This document shows, piece after piece, positions 1 through 8,600 of a stretch of 32,863 nucleotides of DNA (positions are counted from its first letter, which is position 1; each line of letters begins with the position of its first letter). The DNA is taken from the NCBI GenBank assembly GCA_028285185.1, contig JANQQD010000362.1, positions 1 to 32,863 of the forward strand, read 5' to 3'. The translations under genes were made by a program, and so were the position numbers. The notes under the pieces were generated by a model that worked only from the letters and a program-made list of their open reading frames with translations, was not told the DNA's origin and searched no databases. Origin of the DNA: Anaerolineae bacterium. GTDB taxonomy: Bacteria; Pseudomonadota; Alphaproteobacteria; DSM-16000; Inquilinaceae.

Positions 1-281
1 GTTCTGCAACGTCCTGCGTTGAAGCAGGCAACGAGTTGGGAACGCATCACCGCAGCACCAATCTCGCTATGGCATGGCACATCGTTCGAATGCCGACGAA
101 TTTCGGCCATCGGTGGTGCCACGCGGCTTCCGTGCAACAACCAGGAACGTCTGTTCCACTACGGTGAGGTTACGCACGACCTGAGGTGAGACGCTTTTCC
201 TCACCGGAGGCGAGAGCTGTGGGGGATCGGACGAAGGTCCGGGATCGACCCTTGTTGGATCAACAGGCTTCAGAGGCACCC
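1..281. other. Left-edge region without a confident gene
   Basis: Frame 1 is open from the first base to a TGA at 187-189, so the C-terminal end of a gene starting outside the window is possible, but the 62-residue translation matches no family I recognise. Just before the DUF1993 gene lies a short near-palindrome, TGTTG-GAT-CAACA at 253-265, followed by GAGG about six bases before the ATG at 282. The dyad could be an operator, but nothing else supports that. Confidence 0.3.
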
Positions 282-848
282 ATGTCACTGACGAACCTTC
301 TCGTTCCGGGCTACGCACAGATGCTCCGTGCGCTGTCGAACTGGCTCGACAAGGCAGAGAAACAGCTTCCGGAAACGCAGGCCGAGGCGCTGTTGTCTGC
401 GCGCATCGCGCCCGACATGTTTCCCTTGTCGTCCCAGGTCCGCTTTGCCTGCTTGCAAGCGCAGGAAGCGGCATTCAGGCTTCGGGGTGAGCCGCTTCCT
501 GAGGCCTTGGATCAATTGGCCCGCGAGGGTCGGAACGCAGGGGAATATCCGGGTTCACTCTCAGACGCTCAGGCTCGAATCCGTGAAGCGCTTTCGTTGC
601 TGGACGATCTTGGGCCGGACGCGCTCGATGCCGGCGCGCAGCAGTCAACCCCGGTTCAGATTCGCAACGGCATGATCTTCGACATGAACGGTGAACAGTA
701 CGCACGGGACTGGGCAGTCCCCCAGTTCTATTTCCATCTGGTCACGGCGTACGCCATCCTGCGAAGCCAAGGGGTGGAGCTAGGGAAAGCCGACTACGTA
801 CAGCATGCCTTTGCCTATCTGCGGCCCGGCTCGGAGCCGCAAAGCTAA
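282..848 (+). CDS. DUF1993 domain-containing protein
   Basis: This 188-residue soluble protein belongs to the DUF1993 family, whose biochemical function is not established. The order of landmarks fits the family along its whole length: an N-terminal helix with LSNWLDKAE, then APDMFPLSSQV, then the C-terminal FYFHLVTAYAILRSQGVELGK segment (split here as FYFHLVTAYAILR and GVELGKADY). An in-frame upstream start at 186 exists, but the ATG at 282 is preferred: it has GAGG six bases upstream and begins with the usual family N-terminus MSLTNLLVPGY. The protein is slightly longer than the usual 165-170 residues because of a longer middle section. It has no signal peptide or membrane segment. It stands alone on the plus strand, with a minus-strand gene ending about 100 bases downstream, so no operon partner suggests its role. 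Confidence 0.9.
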   Translation: MSLTNLLVPGYAQMLRALSNWLDKAEKQLPETQAEALLSARIAPDMFPLSSQVRFACLQAQEAAFRLRGEPLPEALDQLAREGRNAGEYPGSLSDAQARIREALSLLDDLGPDALDAGAQQSTPVQIRNGMIFDMNGEQYARDWAVPQFYFHLVTAYAILRSQGVELGKADYVQHAFAYLRPGSEPQS

Positions 849-945
849 TCGGCCTTTCCCTTTCTGATTGCCGCCGGTTCATGCCGAGCCACGGTTCCCA
901 TTGGCCCGGGCAAGGTACTGCCCGGATGGACGACCCTATCGCTCA

Positions 946-1461
946 TCAACGTTTCGCCCGCTTCTGCCAGTTGCGGGCACGCGCGCGGACTGAAGCCGCA
1001 GGGTCCTCTGCGGCGGCGCCCAAGGCAGCCGTAGCGCGACCGTCCAGGTCTTTGTTTCGCGACGCCAGATGCTGCAGGGCGTCCATGGACCAAGCCCGCA
1101 GAAAGGGCCGGTCGCAATTCAGCAACGGTGTCAGCCAGGCGGCGCAGGCGTCTGTCAGTTCCGCCGATGTCTCGAGATGCCGAACCGATTGGCAGATATG
1201 AAGCTGGGCCTGCCAGGATGAAATCGCTCCCAGATGGCCGACAAGGTCTTCCGTCTGAGACCGCGTAAGGCGGACGCCATCGTCAAGAAGATCCTTGATC
1301 AACCAGGTCGCGCCATCGGACACCTGCGGCGCACCGTGAACCGCAAGCTGCACAAGGTCCGACGGGAAGGCAGCTCGATCGCCGAACGCTGCGCGGATCT
1401 CGGAAAGCATCGACGTCGCCTTGCCGTCGAAACCCTTGAGGGCCTCCTCAAGCGAGCGCAT
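946..1461 (-). CDS. Hypothetical protein with HEAT-like helical repeats
   Basis: I do not recognise a named family. The 171-residue translation is almost entirely helix-forming and low in Gly/Pro. Its second half (QLHICQSVRHL, ACAAWLTPLLNCDRPFLRAW, DPAASVRARARNWQKRAKR) has the spacing of alpha-helix pairs seen in HEAT/armadillo-like proteins, ending in a basic tail. Two ATGs lie at the 5' end. AGGAG (1472-1468 on the minus strand) directly abuts the first ATG (1467) but stands six bases from the second (1461), so the second is chosen. A protein-protein interaction role is inferred from the fold only. About 240 bases separate it from the upstream regulator gene, so co-transcription is uncertain. 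There is no signal peptide or membrane helix. Confidence 0.7.
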   Translation of the reverse strand: MRSLEEALKGFDGKATSMLSEIRAAFGDRAAFPSDLVQLAVHGAPQVSDGATWLIKDLLDDGVRLTRSQTEDLVGHLGAISSWQAQLHICQSVRHLETSAELTDACAAWLTPLLNCDRPFLRAWSMDALQHLASRNKDLDGRATAALGAAAEDPAASVRARARNWQKRAKR

Positions 1462-1705
1462 CGACATCTCCTATCGTCGAAGTCGCCAAGGCTTTGCTGC
1501 CTGATCCCATCAAGGTGAGAATACTCGACAGCACCAGTTGGACATACGCACCGCGGCTCAAGGCATAGCCCATGAAGATCGCCGAGGCAGCTTGGCGCCT
1601 CTGGCACCTGATGGCCTTCCAATTGGGGCGATCAACGCCTCCACAGCACTCCAACTCTGTTGGCCTTCCGGCGACGGCATAGCCGTATCGCACGCATGCC
1701 CGAAA

Positions 1706-3232
1706 TCAGAGGCCGATGCCGTCAAAGGCGGTTTCCACGGCGCGGCGATTGGCTTCGGAGAACTGGAAGATGCCGAAATAGTCTTCGCGCTTGAAGTCAG
1801 GCCTCTGAGACTTCAGGGCCGCGGCATGGCGGCGTGCCGTGCCGCGGCGGCCGGCGCGTTCGGCGCACCAAGCGGCGACACAGTGGTTCCAGAAGTTGGC
1901 GTTGGGCTCCTGCAAGGCACGGTCGGCCAAGTCGGCGCCCTCCGCCACCTCGCCGTGGAGAGAATGCAGCTGCCCGCGCGCCGCAAGAAACGAAAAGCGC
2001 ATCGGGTCGACCGGGCTGAGCCGGTGCGCAAAGTCCATCTGCTGCAGCCCGTCGCTGAAGTCGTCCGCGTAGATGGATGTGTAGGCGAGGTAGTAGCGTG
2101 CATGGGCAAAGTTGCGGTTCAGCCCGATCGCGTCCTGGTAGCGCGCGCGGCCTGCCTCTACTTCGCCGGCTACGACATGGTTCATGCCGCGGGCCATCAG
2201 CGCCATCGGATCGCGGGCATCGCTCGCCACCGCACGTTCGGCGAACTCGACCGCCTTGGCGCGATCCTGCCGGTGGGTTGCCGGTATCGCCAGACAGGCT
2301 CGGCGAAAATAGAGTGCCGAGGTCGCCGCCAGAATGCGTGCGGCGTCGGGTGCAAGAGACACCGCCCGCAGCAGCAGCGCCTCCGCCTCTTCAAGCCGGC
2401 CAGCATCGGACGCCGCAGCCAATGCGGTTCCGCGGTGAAAGGCACCCCAGGCGTCCAGGGACTCGATCGGATGCAGCATCGCACGACGGCGTTCGCTGAG
2501 CACGATCTCCGTCTCCACGGCCATGGCGACAGCAGCTGCGACGCTGTCGATGATCTCAAACAGGTCGTCGAGCGGCCGCTCGAAGATCTCCGCCCAGACG
2601 GTTCCGCCGTCCGTAGCGTCACACAGCGACGCCGAAAGGCGAAAGCGGCGACCATGCACGATAACCGTGCCATCAAGGACGTAGCGCACCCCAAGTCGCG
2701 CCGCCGCCTGGATCGGGCCTGAGCCGGCGGCCGCAAGCGCTGCGGAACTCGCCAATGCCGACACGAACAGCCAGCGCGTGCGGGCCAAACTGACCGAAAT
2801 GTCGCGGCTCAGCCCCTCCGCCATGGTGAGCGCCGTTTCATCCGTACCCAGCGCCCGGAACGGCAGCACCGCGACTGACGGTCCGTGTGCCGGTCCCAGA
2901 GCGCCCTCACTGGCGGTCGGCGCCGACGGATCGCGCGTCAGCAACAGCCTATAGCCGCGCTTGTGGACAGTCTCGATCGCGCTAGGCTGCCGGCGGTCGT
3001 CCCTGAAGGCGCGCCGGAGCTCTGCAATCGCCTGCGTCAGCACCTCTTCGCCCACTGTGACGCCGGGCCAGACGGTGTCCAAGAGCGTCTCGCGCGAGAC
3101 CACCCCGCCCCAGGCAGCATCAAGCGCCAGCAGCACGCCCATGGCCTTGGGCGAGACTCGTGCCTCGCCGCCATCACCGGCAATGCGACGCGTATCGGGG
3201 TCTATGTCCCAGCTGCCAAGCAGAAACGCCAT
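1706..3232 (-). CDS. Winged-helix (OmpR/CadC-type) regulator with TolB-like and TPR regions
   Basis: A 508-residue putative transcriptional regulator. Residues 1-100 form an OmpR/PhoB-type DNA-binding winged helix (VSRETLLDTVWPG, then LTQAIAELRRAFRDD, then IETVHKRGYRLL, the classical end of this domain). Residues about 118-240 resemble the TolB-like N-terminal domain found in adenylate cyclases and CadC-like regulators (SVAVLPFRAL, RLGVRYVLDGTV, FRLSASLCDATDGGTVWAE). The remainder, about 255-490, is TPR-like (AVEFAERAVASDARDPMAL, YQDAIGLNRNFAHARYYLA). Unlike CadC there is no obvious transmembrane helix, so it should be cytoplasmic. The start at 3232 is favoured because GAAGGA lies six bases upstream; an extension to 3316 is open but has Ser-rich, non-family sequence. 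The ligand or signal is unknown, and no obvious target gene flanks it. Confidence 0.85.
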   Translation of the reverse strand: MAFLLGSWDIDPDTRRIAGDGGEARVSPKAMGVLLALDAAWGGVVSRETLLDTVWPGVTVGEEVLTQAIAELRRAFRDDRRQPSAIETVHKRGYRLLLTRDPSAPTASEGALGPAHGPSVAVLPFRALGTDETALTMAEGLSRDISVSLARTRWLFVSALASSAALAAAGSGPIQAAARLGVRYVLDGTVIVHGRRFRLSASLCDATDGGTVWAEIFERPLDDLFEIIDSVAAAVAMAVETEIVLSERRRAMLHPIESLDAWGAFHRGTALAAASDAGRLEEAEALLLRAVSLAPDAARILAATSALYFRRACLAIPATHRQDRAKAVEFAERAVASDARDPMALMARGMNHVVAGEVEAGRARYQDAIGLNRNFAHARYYLAYTSIYADDFSDGLQQMDFAHRLSPVDPMRFSFLAARGQLHSLHGEVAEGADLADRALQEPNANFWNHCVAAWCAERAGRRGTARRHAAALKSQRPDFKREDYFGIFQFSEANRRAVETAFDGIGL

Positions 3233-3597
3233 TCCGAATCCTTCGGAAAACCCTTCGACCTTTCTCAGGATTGATGAGGATGAGCGGCTATACTCCTCCG
3301 ACCAATCGCTCTCCACGGAAATGCCGTGGCACTCGCAACAATGTTACTATAGTCGAAGTGACTTAACATCGACTCCGACGGTCCTAGCGTCGACCGGTGC
3401 CCAGCAGTGCGCGCCATGTTCGCACCCAGCGTGTTCTCCCTCCTCCGCGGCGCCGCCATACGGGCGGATCAGCACCGACTCTGCCAACTTCCACCCACCT
3501 AATCGGAGCGTATGCAGCCGCATTATGGCGCGATTTGAGGGACGTCATTGTCTCCGGGCCGCCGTATTGCTCAATTATAGCGATGTTGGTGTCGAGA
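3233..3597. other. Intergenic region upstream of the winged-helix regulator
   Basis: About 365 bases without a gene I can support. It is less GC-rich around 3330-3375 (AACAATGTTACTATAGTC) and should hold the promoter of the minus-strand regulator and possibly one for the small plus-strand gene downstream. Open frames run across it on both strands, but their translations are Arg/Pro/Ser-rich and resemble no protein. I see no strong hairpin or repeat. Confidence 0.4.
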
Positions 3598-3759
3598 ATG
3601 CTCTCCCGAATAGCTCGATGGTGGAGCAAGGAGATCGTCCAGCAGGTGCCGGATGATGTGGCGCTGTGCGAGTTCGACTGCGTCAAAGGCCAGTGCCTGC
3701 AGGGTGAATGGGCAAACTGCAAGCGGCGGCTGGAGGCCGTCGCTGAGAGCGAGGATTGA
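3598..3759 (+). CDS. Small Cys-containing conserved-type protein
   Basis: A 53-residue protein with an amphipathic N-terminus (MLSRIARWW) and a compact motif of two cysteines, CEFDC, followed four residues later by QC, then GEWANCKRRL. The resulting C-x3-C-x4-C-x6-C pattern suggests a metal- or disulfide-stabilised fold. I associate short proteins with this CEFDC...QC.GEW..C pattern with alphaproteobacteria, but I know no function for them. The start is uncertain: ATG at 3598 and ATG at 3583 (adding MLVSR) are both possible, and neither has a convincing ribosome binding site. The frame is open further upstream but the translation there is not protein-like. It precedes the CoA-ligase-like gene by about 100 bases. 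Confidence 0.55.
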   Translation: MLSRIARWWSKEIVQQVPDDVALCEFDCVKGQCLQGEWANCKRRLEAVAESED

Positions 3760-3855
3760 CCGGACCGGCCGTCATGGCGAGACGCCGATGGCCGGCATGC
3801 TGGCAGCGGGCCTTGGCGCACACCAGATAGGGATGTAGAGCGGACACCCGGCCAC

Positions 3856-5292
3856 GTGGCCGAGGCTACCCAACCCACCGACAGGTGCAGATCCGGCCCC
3901 GTGGATACCCTGCCTTTCGAAAGTCATGCCGACAGCATCGCATGGCCGGCCGTCCCGGATCCCGGCGGCATGGCCGTCGGTGCGATCCTGTTTCAGCTGG
4001 AGCGTTCCCAGTGGTGGCCGCCCGAGACGCTATGGCAGCATCAGGCCGCGCAACTCCGGCTCTTGGCAGCACATGCGCAGCAGTCCGTCCCCTTCTATCG
4101 TGAACGGCTTGCCGGACTGGACGCAGCGACCGACGGGGAGCGTTTTCGCGAGGCGTGGCTGCAGATCCCCCTCCTGACCCGGCAAGAGGTGCAGGCGGCG
4201 GGCGACGACCTGATCTCAACCAATTTGCCGGAAAACCACGGGGCCATCGGAGACATCTTCACGTCAGGGTCGACCGGCAAGCCGGTGCGCGCCGTCAGAA
4301 GCCAGCTCTGGCAGCTGTTCTGGAGTGCGGTGACCGTGCGCGACCACCTCTGGCACCGGCGCGACTTTGCCGGCACGCTGGCGGTCATCCGCGACTCCGC
4401 GGCCGGCAAAGCCCCATATCCCGACGGCAAACGGGCCGACAACTGGGGCCGGTCGACCATGGCGCTGTTTCGCACGGGCCCTTGCGTCAGCCTGAACGTC
4501 ACCACGCCGATCGACCTGCAGGTCGAATGGCTGGCGCGGGCCGACCCGGACTATCTGCTGACCCATCCGAGCATCGTCGAACGCCTGGCCGGGCACTGCC
4601 TGGCGACGGGAACCCGCCTGCCGCGCCTGCGCCAGGTGGAAACCATAGCCGAGGCGCTGCGGCCACGGGTGCGGGAGCTGTGTGCTGAAGCCTGGGGCGT
4701 GCCCGTGGCCGACATGTACAGCACCCGCGAGACTGGCTATGTCGCCCTGCAATGCCCCGACTCCGAAGCCTATCACGTGCAGGCCGAGACCATGCTGGTG
4801 GAGGTACTGGATGCATCGGGGCGGCCCTGCCAGCCGGGCGAAGCCGGCACGGTGGTAGTGACACCGCTGCACAATCTGGCCATGCCGCTGATCCGCTATG
4901 AGCTGGGTGATGTTGCCGAGGTCGGCCCGCCTTGCACCTGCGGCCGAGGCCTGCCGGTGCTCACGCGCATACTCGGCCGGCGCCAGAACCTGCTGGTGAT
5001 GCCGACGGGCGAAGAGCGCTGGCCGATGCTGTCTTCCGGCGACATCCGGACGCTGACATCGCTGGCCCCTGTTGGGCGGTACCAGTTCGTCCAGCGCGCG
5101 CTTGATCGGATCGCGCTTCGCCTCACCGCCCATCGACCGCTCGCGCCCGATGAAACGGCGGCGTTACAACAGTGGGTTCAACAGAAGTTCGGATATCCGT
5201 TCAACGTGGCCGTCGAAACCGTGGATGAGCTTCCTGCAGGTCCCTCGGGCAAGTTTGAGGACTTCATCTCCGAGGTGGCCACGCAGCGATAG
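3856..5292 (+). CDS. Phenylacetate-CoA-ligase-like (PaaK/CapK family) AMP-binding enzyme
   Basis: A 478-residue adenylate-forming enzyme of the PaaK/CapK family, expected to activate a carboxylic acid as an acyl-AMP and transfer it to CoA or another acceptor. The P-loop-like motif TSGSTGKPVR is at residues 136-145. A Cys pair CTCGRGLP near residue 360 matches the PaaK zinc/structural site, and the C-terminal GPSGKFEDF (Lys466) matches the catalytic lysine loop. An early segment, HAQQSVPFYRERL, is typical of the family. The start is uncertain: GTG at 3856 is used here, but GTG 3901 and ATG 3970 are in frame and no site has a strong Shine-Dalgarno. No paa genes, thioesterase or capsule genes surround it, so the substrate is unknown. 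It converges with the EGG lipoprotein gene with only three bases between the stop codons. Confidence 0.85.
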   Translation: MAEATQPTDRCRSGPVDTLPFESHADSIAWPAVPDPGGMAVGAILFQLERSQWWPPETLWQHQAAQLRLLAAHAQQSVPFYRERLAGLDAATDGERFREAWLQIPLLTRQEVQAAGDDLISTNLPENHGAIGDIFTSGSTGKPVRAVRSQLWQLFWSAVTVRDHLWHRRDFAGTLAVIRDSAAGKAPYPDGKRADNWGRSTMALFRTGPCVSLNVTTPIDLQVEWLARADPDYLLTHPSIVERLAGHCLATGTRLPRLRQVETIAEALRPRVRELCAEAWGVPVADMYSTRETGYVALQCPDSEAYHVQAETMLVEVLDASGRPCQPGEAGTVVVTPLHNLAMPLIRYELGDVAEVGPPCTCGRGLPVLTRILGRRQNLLVMPTGEERWPMLSSGDIRTLTSLAPVGRYQFVQRALDRIALRLTAHRPLAPDETAALQQWVQQKFGYPFNVAVETVDELPAGPSGKFEDFISEVATQR

Positions 5293-5295
5293 CGC

Positions 5296-5508
5296 CTAAC
5301 CGCCCTCTCCGCCTTCGCCCCCCTCACCGCCTTCGCGGCCGCGCCCGTGGGAGCGAATGGTGAGGCCGGGCGTCTGAAGGGTGAAATCCCGCGTATCCAC
5401 GACCACGCGCCCGCCGCCTTCGCCCCCTTCCGAGCCAACGATGCAGCCGGCCGTCAGCGATGCGGCGCCGATCGCAGCAAACAGCGTTGCCAGGCTTGAC
5501 TTCTTCAC
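5296..5508 (-). CDS. Small lipoprotein with Glu-Gly-Gly repeat tail
   Basis: A 70-residue predicted lipoprotein. The N-terminus (VKKSSLATLFAAIGAASLTAGC) is a lipoprotein signal with lipobox LTAGC, so Cys22 would be lipidated after processing. Then comes a SEGGEGGGR patch, a short beta-prone middle (VVVDTRDFTLQTPGLTIRSHGR) and a tail made of EGG units (REGGEGGEGGEGG). The GTG at 5508 is chosen because AGGAGG (5519-5514) lies five bases upstream; a longer open frame continues to 5577. I do not recognise a family. Regularly spaced glutamates in a flexible Gly backbone could bind metal or mediate assembly, but that is speculation. It lies just downstream of the 2870-residue gene on the same strand but 150 bases past its end region, and its stop faces the ligase stop. 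Confidence 0.65.
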   Translation of the reverse strand: MKKSSLATLFAAIGAASLTAGCIVGSEGGEGGGRVVVDTRDFTLQTPGLTIRSHGRGREGGEGGEGGEGG

Positions 5509-5656
5509 CCTCACCTCCTGGACCGATCCGGACAAGCGGTCGTTCGCGCGCACGCAGCCTGCCAGGGCACGTAACACAGATTGCCGCTACTTCTAGTCTC
5601 GATCGTGGCCACAATGTGACCCGGCCTGCGAGGGTACTGGCCGGGCAGGCCTCACG

Positions 5657-8600
5657 TCAGCCCAGCAGCATGTCGCCGTTGAGGTCGATCGCCGTCACGA
5701 CCAGGTTGTCGATCCCGAACGCCTCGTCGTCGATTTCCTGATCCAGCGTAGACCCGAAGCCAAGGGTGAAACCGGCACCGGGATTGTCCAGCAGCAGCGT
5801 GACCTGGTGGATCTGGTCCGTGTCGGCAGAGTCCGAGCCGAACCCGAGATCGGACTGACCGTCGTTGAGAGGCGCAATCGACCACGATACCGAGCCCGTG
5901 CTGCCGCTGGCCGCGGCATCGTTGCCGTCGCTGCCGGCGCGGCCGGCATGGAAGAAGTCTTCCGAGAAGATCTCGACGCCGTCGATGTAGGCGGAGAAAC
6001 GATCGCCCGCATCCCCGTCCCAGCTATCCAACTCGTAGAAATCGAACGTGATCTTCACCTGATCCGCACCGTCCGCCACGGCAAACGACTTCGATGTCTG
6101 CTCACCGCCGCCGTCGAAGCGGCCAAGGAAGGCGGAAAAGGCCGCCCCGCCATCGGTGGTCGTGCCGTCGCTCCACCCCTGGGCGCCACCCTCGAAATCC
6201 TCAGCGGCGATCACTGCCTCGCCGCCCACGGTGACATCGACTGTCGCGGTGCTGGTGTCGGTGCCATCGGAGACCGTGTAGGTGAAGCTGTCGGCACCGA
6301 GGAACCCGGGATCGGCCTCAACGACCTTCACCGAAACGTCGTCGAACCGGATGCTGGTCTCTTCGCTCGAGGTCGTCTTCTTGTTGTTGAAGCCGCCCAG
6401 AGCCAAGCTGTGCGTGCCGGCATCGAGGGTCCCCAGATCGAGGGTGACCGTCACCCAGCCCGTATCCTTGTCGTTGGAACCCGAGAGACCCTCGAGCCGG
6501 TCGACATAGTCGTTTCCGCCGACGCCAATCAGGGTGCCGTCGACCGCGGCGAGCACTTCGGAGAATTCACCGGGGTCGTACCGCTCGCTCATTTCAAGCC
6601 GATAGCTGAAGGTCAGCGTCGCCGGGCCGGCCTGATCGAGCGTGAACGTGGTGGTCCAGCCCCCGGACATGCCGTCGGTGATGTCCCGGCCGTCCACGCC
6701 ACCCAGTTCCACCTCCAAGCCGCCGCCCTGCTGCCCGGCGCTGCCGCCATGGCTCCCGGACGCATAGTCGGGACGGGAGGAGCCGCGGAACAGATCGTCC
6801 CGGTAGGTGAAGCCCTCGGCACCGCCCTCGAACCCGGCCGCCAGCACTTCAACGTTGACCTGCCCCGCCCCGGCATCGGGGGTGTAGACGATGCGGTCGT
6901 CCGTGGGATCGTCCGGCGTGCCGTTGTCGTCGATCACTGCCGTCCCGTTCGCGGGGTCTGAGACCGAAGTGATCGTCAGGGCATCGCCGTCGGCATCGCT
7001 GTCATTGGCCAACACATCGATGGCCACGGGCGTGCCGGCCGGTGTTGCCGCGGTGTCGTCCTCGGCAACGGGCGGGGTGTTGACCGCGTCTGCCACGATC
7101 ACGGTGACCGTTGCGGTATCGGTGTCCGTACCGTCGGAAACCGTGTAGGTGAACGTGTCGGTGCCGGTGAAATCCGGATCGCTCTCGGTAACCGTCACCT
7201 CGACGTCGTCGAAGCGGAAATCCGTGCTCTCGTTGAAGTAGGTCTTCTTGTTGTTGTAGCCGCCGAGCGCCAGGGTGTGGGCGCCGGCCGACAGCGTGCC
7301 CAGATCCAGCGTGACGGTGACCCAGCCGGTGTCCATATCCGGGCCGCCATTGCCGTTGCCGGTCAGCCTCGCAATGGCTTCGCTGCCGTCCTGGCCGACC
7401 AGGGTGCCGTCGACTGCCGCCAGCACCTCCACGAATTCGTCCGACTCATAGTCGGAGTCCATCACCGCCCGGTACTTGAAGGTCAGCGTGACCGGCCCGC
7501 CCTTGTCGAGGGTGAAGCTCGTGGTCCAGCCGCCGGACATGCCGTTGGTGATGTCGGTGTTGTTGATGCCGCCGACGGTGACTTCGAGGCCGCCGCCGGA
7601 CTGGCCGCCATTGCTCTCGAACTCCCCGGAGGCGAAGGCGCCGCGCGACGTTCCGCGGAACAGGTCGTCCTGATAGGTGAAGCCGTCAGCGCCGCCATCG
7701 AAGCTTGCAGACAGAACCGTGACCGTCGACGTGCCGGACCCGCTGTCGGGGGTGTAGACGATGCTGTCGTCCGACGTGTCGGTCGGCGTGCGGTTGTCGT
7801 CGATAACGGCCGTTCCGTTGGCGGGGTCGGAGACCGACGTGATCGCCAGAGCATCGCCGTCCAGGTCACCGTCATTGGCCAGGACGTCGATGGCGACGGG
7901 CGAGCCGGGCGATGTGGCGGCTGTATCGTCCTGCACGTCTGGCGGCGTGTTCGCCGCGTCCGCCACGGTGACGGTCACGGTCGCCGTGGCGGTGTCAGTG
8001 CCGTCGCTGATCGTGTAGGTGAAGCTGTCGTCACCGCTGAAGCCGGCATCTGGCGCATAGGTCAGCGTGCCGTCGCCGTTGTCGAGCAGCGTGCCGTCGG
8101 AGGGTTGCGTGAAGCCTGTCAGGAACAGCGTGTCGCCGTCCGCATCGCTGTCGTTGCCCAGCAGGTCGTCGGCCACGCTCACGACCAGCGCCGTGTCCGC
8201 AGCTGTGGTCAACGCATCGTCATCGGCCTCCGGTGCCGTGTTGACCACACCATCTTCCGGCACGATCGGCGAGGCGGTGTTGAAGAAGTAATCCACCTGC
8301 GCGGTGAAGGCCGGCCCGTCTCCGGGCGACGCCGTCGTGCCAGCCAGCGGGCCTACCCCCGTGACCGTCATGGCGAAGGTGAAGGTGCCCGCAACCGTCC
8401 AGGTCTGGCCGTCCGATGAATACGACAGCGTCCAGTCGTCGCCAGCGCGCGTCGCCCTCAAATGGGATGCCTCGCCCGTTCCGATCGGCAGGTTGAACTG
8501 GCTGAACGAGACGCCGTTCAACGTGGTCGCAGCAAACAGAAACTGCTGCGTGCCGTCGCTGAAGACGTCGAACCGGATCCAGGTATCGGCGTCCTGTTCC

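Noticed and set aside
1448..1693. 81-codon minus-strand frame in the gap before the HEAT-like gene
   Set aside because: It overlaps the neighbouring start, has no ribosome binding site I can see and no recognisable motif; I could not exclude a remnant but cannot support it.
1538..2722. 394-codon plus-strand open frame opposite the winged-helix regulator
   Set aside because: It is a shadow of the regulator gene, which has clear domains and a good ribosome binding site.
3384..3878. 164-codon minus-strand frame over the small Cys protein
   Set aside because: The translation is Ser/Arg/Pro-rich and unlike a folded protein; the opposite strand has the Cys-motif gene.
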